NCBI GenBank assembly: GCA_030528545.1 | Contig: JAUMYR010000091.1 | Span: 3,833-11,427 of the forward strand | From: Propionibacteriaceae bacterium | Lineage (GTDB): Bacteria; Actinomycetota; Actinomycetes; Propionibacteriales; Propionibacteriaceae | Length of the DNA stretch: 7,595 nt | Reading direction: 5' to 3' | Made by a program: the position numbers and the translations under genes | The notes under the pieces: model-generated | Told to the model about the DNA's origin: nothing | Databases searched by the model: none | The model's input: the letters and a program-made list of their open reading frames with translations, nothing else | Shown: piece after piece, positions 1 to 5,696 of the stretch | Position numbering within the stretch: position 1 is the first letter of the stretch | Layout of the letters: every line of letters begins with the position of its first letter

Positions 1-10
1 CCCAGGCCGA

Positions 11-1378
11 TCAGATCGAATCGAGGGATTTGCCCTTGGTCTCCTTCGCGAAGGTGTAGATGACCCCGCCTGCGATCAGCAGCACACCGAACAGGATGAA
101 GGCTGGCGGCACGGCCTGCAGCGTCACATTCTGTTTGATGGCGTCCCCGCCGACGATCATGCCGAGCAGGGCCGGGCCGACGATCTTGGCGGTGGAACCG
201 ATGCCATAGCCCAGCCCGAGGCCGGTGGAACGGGCCTCGTTCGGGAACTGTTCGGCGCCGAAGGCGTTGAGTACCCCGAAGGCGCCGTCGCCGAATGCCA
301 TAGCGATGAGGATGCCGAGGAAGAACAGCCAGCCGTTGCTGGCCCCGGCCATCGCCGAGTAGGCCGCGATGAAGCAGCCGATGGAGCCGACCGCGCCGAA
401 GCTCAGCATGGTCCACCGCCGCCCGATCCGGTCGGCCAGCCAGGCCGACGACAGCCGTCCCAGCAGGTCGACCAGGGACACCGCCATGAACAGGTAGCCC
501 ACCGTCGACTTCTCGAAGGCGTACCCCTCATGCAGCAGCGTCTGCCCCCAGGACTGGATCACGCTCGAACCGAGGATGAAGCTGAACGAGCCCAACGTGA
601 TGATGATGAGCGACTTCAGGTAGGTGGTGAACACCAAACGGAAGGATGCGGACGTGGTGGTGCTGACCTTGGGGAGTTCGCCCAGCTCGGATTCGGGCAG
701 TTCCAGCGCCCAGGCGAGGCTGCGCCGGGCCTCGTCGGTGCGGCCAACGGATTGCAGGAAGCGCGGCGATTCGGGCACCGTGCGCAGCCACAGCAGCAAC
801 AGGATCGGGATCGCCCCGAGCGCCAGCAGGCCCCGCCACCCGATGATGTCGCCCAGCCAGGCCTGGGCCATGGAGCCCAGGAACAGGCCGAAGGGGATGA
901 ACACCGAGGTCAGTCCAGCCAGCAGCCCCCGCTGCCGGGCCGGGACGAACTCCTGCACATAGGGGATCGATGTGATATTGAGTCCACCCACCCCGATGCC
1001 GACGCCGACGCGCAGCAGCGCGAGCATGACCCAATTGCCCTCGGGGGTGAAGACCGACAAGGCGGTGAACCCGGTGAACAGGATCACGCACCATTTGAAT
1101 GCGTTGCGGCGTCCGACCCGGTCTGCCAGGAAACCCCACCCGATCGCGCCGATGACGGTGCCCAGACCCGCCAGGGCGAGGATGATGCCGGATTGGATAC
1201 CGGTCAGTCCCCACGGCTTGACTAGGTAGGACACCACGAAACCGATGAGGAACATGTCGAAGAACTCGGCGATGTTGCCGACGATGGCCAGGCTGAGCAG
1301 GCTCTTCTGGTGGCGCGTCATGGGACGCGAATCGATCTGCTCCATCGCGGTTAGGGGAGTTGCATGAGGAGTGGTCAT
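11..1378 (-). CDS. MFS transporter, sugar-porter type, probable uptake of the pathway substrate
   Basis: A 455-residue inner-membrane transporter with about 12 hydrophobic segments in two halves. Family marks are the loop 2-3 motif ADRVGRR (residues 85-91), its second-half copy ADRIGRR (315-321), PESPRF after TM6 (202-207) and a C-terminal KETKGKSLD (446-453) resembling the sugar-porter PETKG ending. TM1 carries acidic residues in AEFFD (37-41), which suggests proton coupling. It is the last visible gene of the operon, 11 bases after the kinase, with a GAAGG ribosome site overlapping the kinase stop. Met12 is a possible alternative start. From context it should import an unphosphorylated sugar acid, lactone or related polyol. 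No PTS genes are visible, so phosphorylation must occur inside the cell. The fold is sure; the substrate is inferred only from neighbours. Confidence 0.92.
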   Translation of the reverse strand: MTTPHATPLTAMEQIDSRPMTRHQKSLLSLAIVGNIAEFFDMFLIGFVVSYLVKPWGLTGIQSGIILALAGLGTVIGAIGWGFLADRVGRRNAFKWCVILFTGFTALSVFTPEGNWVMLALLRVGVGIGVGGLNITSIPYVQEFVPARQRGLLAGLTSVFIPFGLFLGSMAQAWLGDIIGWRGLLALGAIPILLLLWLRTVPESPRFLQSVGRTDEARRSLAWALELPESELGELPKVSTTTSASFRLVFTTYLKSLIIITLGSFSFILGSSVIQSWGQTLLHEGYAFEKSTVGYLFMAVSLVDLLGRLSSAWLADRIGRRWTMLSFGAVGSIGCFIAAYSAMAGASNGWLFFLGILIAMAFGDGAFGVLNAFGAEQFPNEARSTGLGLGYGIGSTAKIVGPALLGMIVGGDAIKQNVTLQAVPPAFILFGVLLIAGGVIYTFAKETKGKSLDSI

Positions 1379-1389
1379 GATCGTCGCCT

Positions 1390-2340
1390 TCAGCGGAGGA
1401 TGTCGGTGGTGGTGGGGATGGAGAGCTCCGCCGGGGAGACCCGGGTCAGGTCGCCGTGGTGGCTGAGCGCGAACTTGGAGGTGCGCAGCCCGTAGCCGAT
1501 CCCGGCCATGACGTCACCGTCGAGGTAGCCGTGCAGCACCCCGGCGACGAAGGCATCGCCTGCCCCGGGGCGGTCGGTGACCGGGATGGGTTCGACCGGG
1601 AAGGTCTCGTGCCCGGCGCTTCCGGTGTAGTACACCCCGTGGGTGGAATCGGTGGACACGACGTGTTCCACGCCGCTCAGCCTGCTCAGCGCGCGGTTGA
1701 CCTCGGGCCCGTCGCCGTCCAGCCCGAACAGGGTGATCCCGTCGAGGCGGGAACAGAACAGGATGGCGACCTTGTCTAGCAGCGGCTCCAGGACCGAGCG
1801 GGCCCGCTGCGCGGTCCACAGCAGGGACCGGTAGTTGACGTCCAGCGCCACCGGGATCCCGCGGCGGGACGCCTCTTCGACGGCGAAGGTGACGGTGGCG
1901 GCGGTGTGTTCGGTCAGGGCCGCGGTGATCCCGGTGACGAACAGCAGCCGGGTGTCGAGCAGCGCGTCCCAGTCGAAGGTGCCGGGGGTGATCTCCCTAA
2001 ACGGGGTGTGCAACCGGTCGTAGGTTACCTTCGCGGGCATGGGCGGGTTTCCCGGCTCCATGAAGTAGAGCGCGATGCGTCCCTCATCGGTGTGGATCAC
2101 GTGGCTGAGGTCTACCCCGACCGAGCGGTACTCGTCCATGAACCTCTGGGATAGGTCCCCGGGCGGCATCACGGACGCCCAGGCCACCTGGCGGCCGAGC
2201 TGGGCGAGCAGCCCGGCCACGTTGGCCTCGGACCCGGCGGGGGTGAGGCGCAGGTTGCGGGCCGTGGAGAGCCGGTCGCCCTGGGCGACGCTGAGCCGGA
2301 TCTGGCCCTCCCCGAATGTGCTGAGATGGTATGTCGTCAT
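1390..2340 (-). CDS. PfkB-family carbohydrate kinase (2-keto-3-deoxygluconate kinase-like)
   Basis: A 316-residue cytoplasmic ribokinase/PfkB-fold kinase, of normal length for the family. The first signature is at residues 34-49 (PAGSEANVAGLLAQLG), and the second contains DRPGAGDAF (256-264) with the presumed catalytic base Asp262 and the GAGD anion hole. LDVNYR (166-171) matches the D-x-N-x-R region of keto-deoxy-sugar-acid kinases. The ATG overlaps the stop of the upstream epimerase fusion as ATGA, and AAGGGG lies 8 bases before it, so the start is firm. In the operon it probably supplies the phosphate group that UlaD/E/F-type enzymes require, taking the role of the PTS in the E. coli Ula system. 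The exact substrate (lactone, keto-acid or ketose) cannot be read from sequence. Annotation as 2-dehydro-3-deoxygluconokinase would be only a family guess. Confidence 0.9.
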   Translation of the reverse strand: MTTYHLSTFGEGQIRLSVAQGDRLSTARNLRLTPAGSEANVAGLLAQLGRQVAWASVMPPGDLSQRFMDEYRSVGVDLSHVIHTDEGRIALYFMEPGNPPMPAKVTYDRLHTPFREITPGTFDWDALLDTRLLFVTGITAALTEHTAATVTFAVEEASRRGIPVALDVNYRSLLWTAQRARSVLEPLLDKVAILFCSRLDGITLFGLDGDGPEVNRALSRLSGVEHVVSTDSTHGVYYTGSAGHETFPVEPIPVTDRPGAGDAFVAGVLHGYLDGDVMAGIGYGLRTSKFALSHHGDLTRVSPAELSIPTTTDILR

Positions 2341-3881
2341 TGAACTAACCCCTTGCTTGCGTGTGCGGTTCCGTAACGGTTCTGATAGCGGTCGTGGTTG
2401 GCTGCGACCTCCTCGGGCGGCAGCTCCTCGGTCTGGCCCAGGCCCTCGGCGACGGCGACGGTGTGGGCGATGTCTTCCACCATGACAGCGGCCTGGAGCG
2501 CTTTGGCGATGCTCGGCCCGATGGTGAACACCCCGTGCTGTTTCATGAGGATGGCGGGCGAGTCGCCGATGGATGCGATGATCTCCTCCCCGATGGCGTC
2601 CCCGCCGATCGGGGCGTAGGCGCCGACCGGGACGGGCCCACCGAACTCGTCGGCGATGGCGGTCAGCACCGGCGGGATGGGACGCCCAACCGCGGCGAAG
2701 GCCGTCGCGTACCGGGAATGGGTGTGGACGATCGACATCACCTCGGGCCGGGCGCGGTACACCCCGAGGTGGGAGGCGGTATCCGAGCTCGGTCCCCGCT
2801 CGCCGTGGACGATGCGTCCGTCCAGGTCGACGATCACCATGTCCTCGGGGGTCATCTCGTCATAGGACATCCCTGACGGTTTGATCGCGACGAGCCCGGT
2901 CACCGGGTCGCGGGCCGAGAGGTTGCCGCCGGTCCAGGCGACCAGCCCGTTGCGGGGCAGCGCCAGGTTGCCCTCGCACACCTCTTCCCGCAGCCTCACC
3001 AGCGAGTCGGGCAGGCCCTGATGGGGTGCGGGTTCGGCGACGGTGAACCCCGCCCGGCGCAGCCGCCCGGCGATGAATTGGCGGGCCGTGGCCGAGCGTT
3101 GCGCGGAATCGGGGGCGTCGTCGTTCCACATCTCGATCATGATCCGGCCCGACCAGCGGTGCCGGGCCAGCGCGGCGAAGGTGGCGTCCCAATCGACGAC
3201 GCCCTCGCCCATCGGGACGCGCCGCGGCTCGCCCGGCCGCACGTCCTTGGCGTGCAGGGCCAGCATGTGCCCGGCCCCGGCCGCGAGTTCGGTTTCGGGG
3301 TCGAGGCCCTGCTCGGCGAGGTTGCCGAGGTCGGGGTAGAGCTGGAGCCACGGCGAGCCGATCTCGGTGACCACCCGCATCGCCTCGGTGATGGAGGTGA
3401 TGTCGGTGCCGTCCACGTTCTCAATGCCCAACTGCACCCCGCGCAGCGCCGCGTGGTCTGCGCCCGCGCGCAGGCACTCGACGTAGTGGGCTCGCGCCCG
3501 CTCGTTGGGTTCCTCGTAGAAGGCGTAGTAGCCGACCAGTTGTAACACCGGGATGTGCAGCTTCGCGCACAGGTCGATGCCCTGGACGAGGACCCTGCGG
3601 GCGTGGTCGCGGACCTTGGGGTCGGCCGAACCGGGTGCGATCCGGCGGTGCGCCGACAGGCACAGCCCGCCCAGCGCGATCCCCGCCTGGGCCGCGGCGT
3701 GGCGCACGTGGCGGCACTGGGCGGCGTCCCAGCCGAGGCGCCCGATCCGCTCGGCGGACTCGTCCACCGACAGGTCGACGAAGCTGAACCCGGCCTGTGC
3801 GGCCTGGGCGAACAGGTCGGGGAAGCTGCCCCGCCAGGCCAGGGCCTTCTCGTAGATGCCCAGGTGGATGGTGCCGGTCAT
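2337..3881 (-). CDS. ulaE/ulaF: Bifunctional fusion: UlaE-like L-ribulose/L-xylulose-5-phosphate 3-epimerase + UlaF/AraD-like 4-epimerase
   Basis: A 514-residue, two-domain cytoplasmic protein. Residues 1 to about 285 match E. coli UlaE (recalled sequence) over its length, from LGIYEKAL (7-14) onward, with the metal and catalytic residues Glu154, Asp184, His210 and Glu250 one position off UlaE numbering. After a short linker (about 282-292), residues 293-514 form a class II aldolase/AraD domain: GGNLSA, IKPSG (333-337), SSDT with Asp367, zinc ligands His386, His388 and His449, and Asp411 aligned with AraD Asp120. Asp367, rather than the Glu of fuculose-phosphate aldolase, favours an epimerase. 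The two activities are consecutive: L-xylulose-5-P to L-ribulose-5-P to D-xylulose-5-P. The region between Asp411 and His449 is shorter than in UlaF, and the C-terminal catalytic Tyr (499 or 503) is ambiguous, so the second activity is less certain. No credible internal ribosome site separates the domains. Confidence 0.9.
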   Translation of the reverse strand: MTGTIHLGIYEKALAWRGSFPDLFAQAAQAGFSFVDLSVDESAERIGRLGWDAAQCRHVRHAAAQAGIALGGLCLSAHRRIAPGSADPKVRDHARRVLVQGIDLCAKLHIPVLQLVGYYAFYEEPNERARAHYVECLRAGADHAALRGVQLGIENVDGTDITSITEAMRVVTEIGSPWLQLYPDLGNLAEQGLDPETELAAGAGHMLALHAKDVRPGEPRRVPMGEGVVDWDATFAALARHRWSGRIMIEMWNDDAPDSAQRSATARQFIAGRLRRAGFTVAEPAPHQGLPDSLVRLREEVCEGNLALPRNGLVAWTGGNLSARDPVTGLVAIKPSGMSYDEMTPEDMVIVDLDGRIVHGERGPSSDTASHLGVYRARPEVMSIVHTHSRYATAFAAVGRPIPPVLTAIADEFGGPVPVGAYAPIGGDAIGEEIIASIGDSPAILMKQHGVFTIGPSIAKALQAAVMVEDIAHTVAVAEGLGQTEELPPEEVAANHDRYQNRYGTAHASKGLVQ

Positions 3882-4534
3882 GGCCACACCTCCGCGATGG
3901 CGTCCTGCAGCGTGGCGGCGGCGGCCAGCGGGTCGTCGGCCCCGGCCACCGCGCGTCCGGCGATGACGATGCCGACCGGGTGCCTGGCGAAGGCGGGCAG
4001 GTCGGACGCGGTGATGCCGCCGGTGATGGTGACGGTGAATCCCAGCCGGGCCAGCTCGTCCACCCGGGCGAGGTCGTCCGGCCCCCAGGACAGGTCCCCG
4101 GCCAGCTCCCGGTCCCGGGAGCGTTTGACGATGGCGTGCTGGGCTCCGGCCTCACGCCAGAGCTGGGCGCGCCGCGGGTCGTACCACTCGTCGGAGAGCT
4201 CGACCTGCACCTCGCCGCCGTGTTCCGCGGCGACCGCACAGACCTGGCGCAGCGTCGTCAGGGACGCCCCGGCCACGACCGAGACCAGGCTGGCCCCGGC
4301 CTCGAAGGCGAGCCGGGCCAGCAGGGTGCCCGCCTCGGCGATGCGGATGTCGGCGAGGATCGGGGTGTGGGGGAACAGCGCCCGGATCTCCCGGACGGCC
4401 CGCATCCCCTCGGAGAGGATCAGCACGGTGCCCGCCTCGATGATGTCGATCCGGGACGCCGCACGCTGCAGCGGGCCGAGGGCGGCGGGCAGGCTGGTGT
4501 GGTCGAGGGCGAGCTGAAGCCGGGGGCGGCTCAC
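3878..4534 (-). CDS. ulaD: UlaD-like protein of the OMPDC suprafamily (3-keto-L-gulonate-6-phosphate decarboxylase homologue) with altered active-site motif
   Basis: A 218-residue single (beta/alpha)8-domain protein that aligns nearly without gaps to E. coli UlaD (recalled sequence), which decarboxylates 3-keto-L-gulonate 6-phosphate to L-xylulose 5-phosphate with Mg2+. Kept residues are Asp11, Glu33 (DIIEAGT), Asp62, Glu112, Arg140 (UlaD Arg139), TGGI (171-174) and the phosphate-binding IAGR (191-194). The hallmark DxKxxD reads Asp62-Ile-Arg64-Ile-Ala-Glu67, so the catalytic Lys64 is Arg and Asp67 is Glu. UlaD His136 corresponds to Lys137 after a one-residue insertion. The gene may therefore be a variant decarboxylase or have another activity. 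The GTG start overlaps the upstream stop (GTGA), with GGGGAG 6 bases before it. The frame stays open far upstream, but that part only shadows the hydrolase gene. Hexulose-6-phosphate synthase is a less likely alternative. Confidence 0.9.
   Translation of the reverse strand: MSRPRLQLALDHTSLPAALGPLQRAASRIDIIEAGTVLILSEGMRAVREIRALFPHTPILADIRIAEAGTLLARLAFEAGASLVSVVAGASLTTLRQVCAVAAEHGGEVQVELSDEWYDPRRAQLWREAGAQHAIVKRSRDRELAGDLSWGPDDLARVDELARLGFTVTITGGITASDLPAFARHPVGIVIAGRAVAGADDPLAAAATLQDAIAEVWP
3889..3893 (-). promoter_or_regulatory. Ribosome binding site of the epimerase fusion
   Basis: GGAGG on the minus strand is 7 bases before the ATG at 3881 but only 1 base before an in-frame GTG at 3887. The ATG, which also forms the ATGA overlap, is therefore the start. 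Confidence 0.8.
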
Positions 4535-5523
4535 TGCTGTCTCCCCTCGCCGAAGGCGAAGAACCGCTGGGCGTTGTGGATGAGCAGGTCGAGGACGTAG
4601 TCGCGGTCGACGCCCTCGTCGAGCAGGCGGGGGGCGAAGACGGCGGGGTCGAAGTCGATGCCGGTGACCGAGCCATAGACCTTCTGATAGGAGCGTTTGC
4701 CGGAATCGGTGCCGAGCAGGATCTGCTTGCCATAGCCCAGGCCGTTCAGCCCCCTGACCAGCCCGACCCGGTGCTGGTCGGGCAGGTACTTGATCCGGTT
4801 GGTGCCGTCGAGTTCGACATAGGCCCCGAGCTTGGTGATCTGGGACAGATACCACACGTCGGCGTTGCGCTGCACGTGGCCGATGGCGATGCGTTCGGGG
4901 CTGACTCCCTCGGCGATGAGGAACTGGGCCTGTTCGAGGGCGGCCGTCCCGGCGGTGGTGTGGGTGTTGATGGGGCAGCCGGTCTCTTTCGCCGCGATCG
5001 CGACGGCCTGGCCGGTCTTGCGTTCCCACGCGGTGATCTGGCCGTAGGCGGTGGCCCATTTCAGCACCCCGGCCTTGTGGGCGGTGCGCTGGACCAGCGG
5101 CCCCATGTAGTCGTGGGCGTCGACGCCCTCGACGATGTCGGCGATCAGCAGGTCGGCGATCTGGTTGACGGTGTATTGGTTGACCCAGCTCTGCCGGGTC
5201 TCCAGGTAGACCTTCTCCTGGTGGAAACCCGAGGCGACCACGACCTGCAGGCCGGGCACCCGCCGGTTGACCTCCACCAGCTTGACGATGTCGCGTCCGC
5301 AGGAGGCCGGGCACATATCGATGACGGTGCCGCCGGAGTCCCACCGCCGGGCGGCTTCGACGAAGTAGGTCGCCTCCTGGACGGCCTTGTCGACGTCGTC
5401 TAGGAGGTGGTCGGGGTCGAGGTAGACCTCGCCCGCGCCGACGCGGATGAGGTGATCGTGACAGTTGACGACTCCCAGGCTCGCCGGATCGACGTCGCCG
5501 AGGATGGTGCGGACGAAAGCCAT
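4531..5523 (-). CDS. Phosphotriesterase-family metal hydrolase, probable (phospho)sugar lactonase
   Basis: A 330-residue amidohydrolase-superfamily protein of the COG1735/PTE family, cytoplasmic with no signal peptide. The full binuclear-metal set is visible: His22 and His24 in NCHDHL, Lys155 (carbamylated bridging lysine) in VLKWAT, His188 in INTHT, His216 in IGHVQRN and Asp273 in LGTDSGKRSY. Several family members, such as Listeria Lmo2620 and Bacillus Bh0225, are characterised as lactonases of phosphorylated sugar lactones. Lys245, Arg277 and Tyr279 sit where a phosphate-binding group is plausible, though this is from memory. As first gene of an UlaD/E/F-type operon, its likely job is opening the lactone that feeds the pathway, in place of UlaG. 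A longer reading from an upstream codon (5601) is rejected because AAAGGAG lies 5 bases before the ATG at 5523. True organophosphate hydrolysis is unlikely. Confidence 0.88.
   Translation of the reverse strand: MAFVRTILGDVDPASLGVVNCHDHLIRVGAGEVYLDPDHLLDDVDKAVQEATYFVEAARRWDSGGTVIDMCPASCGRDIVKLVEVNRRVPGLQVVVASGFHQEKVYLETRQSWVNQYTVNQIADLLIADIVEGVDAHDYMGPLVQRTAHKAGVLKWATAYGQITAWERKTGQAVAIAAKETGCPINTHTTAGTAALEQAQFLIAEGVSPERIAIGHVQRNADVWYLSQITKLGAYVELDGTNRIKYLPDQHRVGLVRGLNGLGYGKQILLGTDSGKRSYQKVYGSVTGIDFDPAVFAPRLLDEGVDRDYVLDLLIHNAQRFFAFGEGRQQ
4541..4546 (-). promoter_or_regulatory. Ribosome binding site of the UlaD-like gene
   Basis: GGGGAG on the minus strand lies inside the last codons of the lactonase gene, 6 bases before the overlapping GTG at 4534. 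It supports that GTG as the start, although the frame is open for 270 codons upstream. Confidence 0.75.
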
Positions 5524-5528
5524 TACTA

Positions 5529-5535
5529 CTCCTTT
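5529..5535 (-). promoter_or_regulatory. Ribosome binding site of the lactonase gene
   Basis: AAAGGAG read on the minus strand, 5 bases before the ATG at 5523. It decides this start over the longer frame beginning at 5601. Confidence 0.8.
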
Positions 5536-5538
5536 GCT

Positions 5539-5564
5539 CGTCCGGTCGCTGCGCTGCGTCCGGT
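5539..5564. repeat. Short direct repeat CGTCCGGT x2 in the operon leader
   Basis: CGTCCGGT occurs at 5539-5546 and again at 5557-5564, an 18-base period, just upstream of the lactonase ribosome site. A degenerate third copy (TTGTCCGA) lies at 5564-5571. The meaning is unknown, and chance is possible in high-GC sequence. Confidence 0.3.
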
Positions 5565-5581
5565 TGTCCGAGACGCTAACC

Positions 5582-5595
5582 TTCCCGCCCGGGAA
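5582..5595 (-). other. Small hairpin in the operon leader
   Basis: TTCCC (5582-5586) and GGGAA (5591-5595) can pair around a 4-base loop in the operon transcript, about 60 bases before the lactonase ATG. There is no following T-tract, so it is not an evident terminator. It may be an mRNA 5' structure or chance. Confidence 0.25.
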
Positions 5596-5608
5596 AGACA
5601 CCCCCTGG

Positions 5609-5626
5609 TGTGCACATATGTGCGCA
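5609..5626. promoter_or_regulatory. Inverted repeat 1, candidate operator
   Basis: A perfect 12-base palindrome GCACATATGTGC (5612-5623) extends outward past one mismatched pair (5611/5624) by two further pairs (5609-5610 with 5625-5626). It lies between the operon start and the other two dyads, where a bound protein could block operon transcription. The function as an operator is inferred from position and symmetry. Confidence 0.45.
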
Positions 5627-5634
5627 TCTATGGA

Positions 5635-5660
5635 TTCGCTTCGGGGATATCCGAAGTGAA
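5635..5660. promoter_or_regulatory. Inverted repeat 2, 26-base dyad, candidate operator
   Basis: The arms CTTCGG (5639-5644) and CCGAAG (5651-5656) flank GGATAT. After one mismatched pair (5638/5657), TTC (5635-5637) pairs with GAA (5658-5660). In total 10 of 13 pairs match across 26 bases, the longest dyad in the region, near the centre of the divergent gap. The lack of a T-tract on either strand argues against a terminator. Confidence 0.45.
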
Positions 5661-5682
5661 CTACGCTTGATTGTGGAAAGAA

Positions 5683-5696
5683 CGAACATCTGTTCA
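5683..5696. promoter_or_regulatory. Inverted repeat 3, GAACA-TC-TGTTC, candidate regulator operator
   Basis: GAACA (5684-5688) and TGTTC (5691-5695) form a dyad with a 2-base centre. The outermost bases C5683 and A5696 are one change from extending it to TGAACA-N2-TGTTCA. It directly abuts the ribosome site of the regulator gene and lies downstream of the putative -10, a classic place for self-repression. It also resembles an actinobacterial LexA box (CGAAC-N4-GTTCG, one mismatch), a reading considered less likely given the gene content. Confidence 0.45.

Noticed and set aside
1..10. Possible further operon gene downstream of the transporter
   Set aside because: Only ten bases are visible after the transporter stop. 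Nothing can be said.
3555..4517. Long plus-strand open frames across the minus-strand genes (also near 528-1225, 3021-3545, 4576-5403)
   Set aside because: These are antisense frames kept open by high GC at codon third positions. They lack family motifs, have low-complexity composition and lie over genes with clear homology.
3878..4534. Ribulose monophosphate (formaldehyde-fixing) pathway reading of the OMPDC-family gene
   Set aside because: No hexulose-6-phosphate isomerase (SIS-domain) partner is present, and the neighbours and residue spacing match UlaD/UlaE/UlaF. Hexulose-phosphate synthase would also need the DxKxxD lysine.
4534..5344. Upstream extension of the UlaD-like frame giving a 488-residue protein
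   Set aside because: The extension is Arg/Pro/Gly-rich shadow sequence antiparallel to nothing conserved and lies over the well-conserved lactonase gene in another frame. Homology to UlaD begins exactly at the GTG at 4534, which has its own ribosome site.
4531..5523. Organophosphate-degrading phosphotriesterase
   Set aside because: Family membership alone does not show this. The operon context and residues such as GKRSY point to a sugar lactonase.
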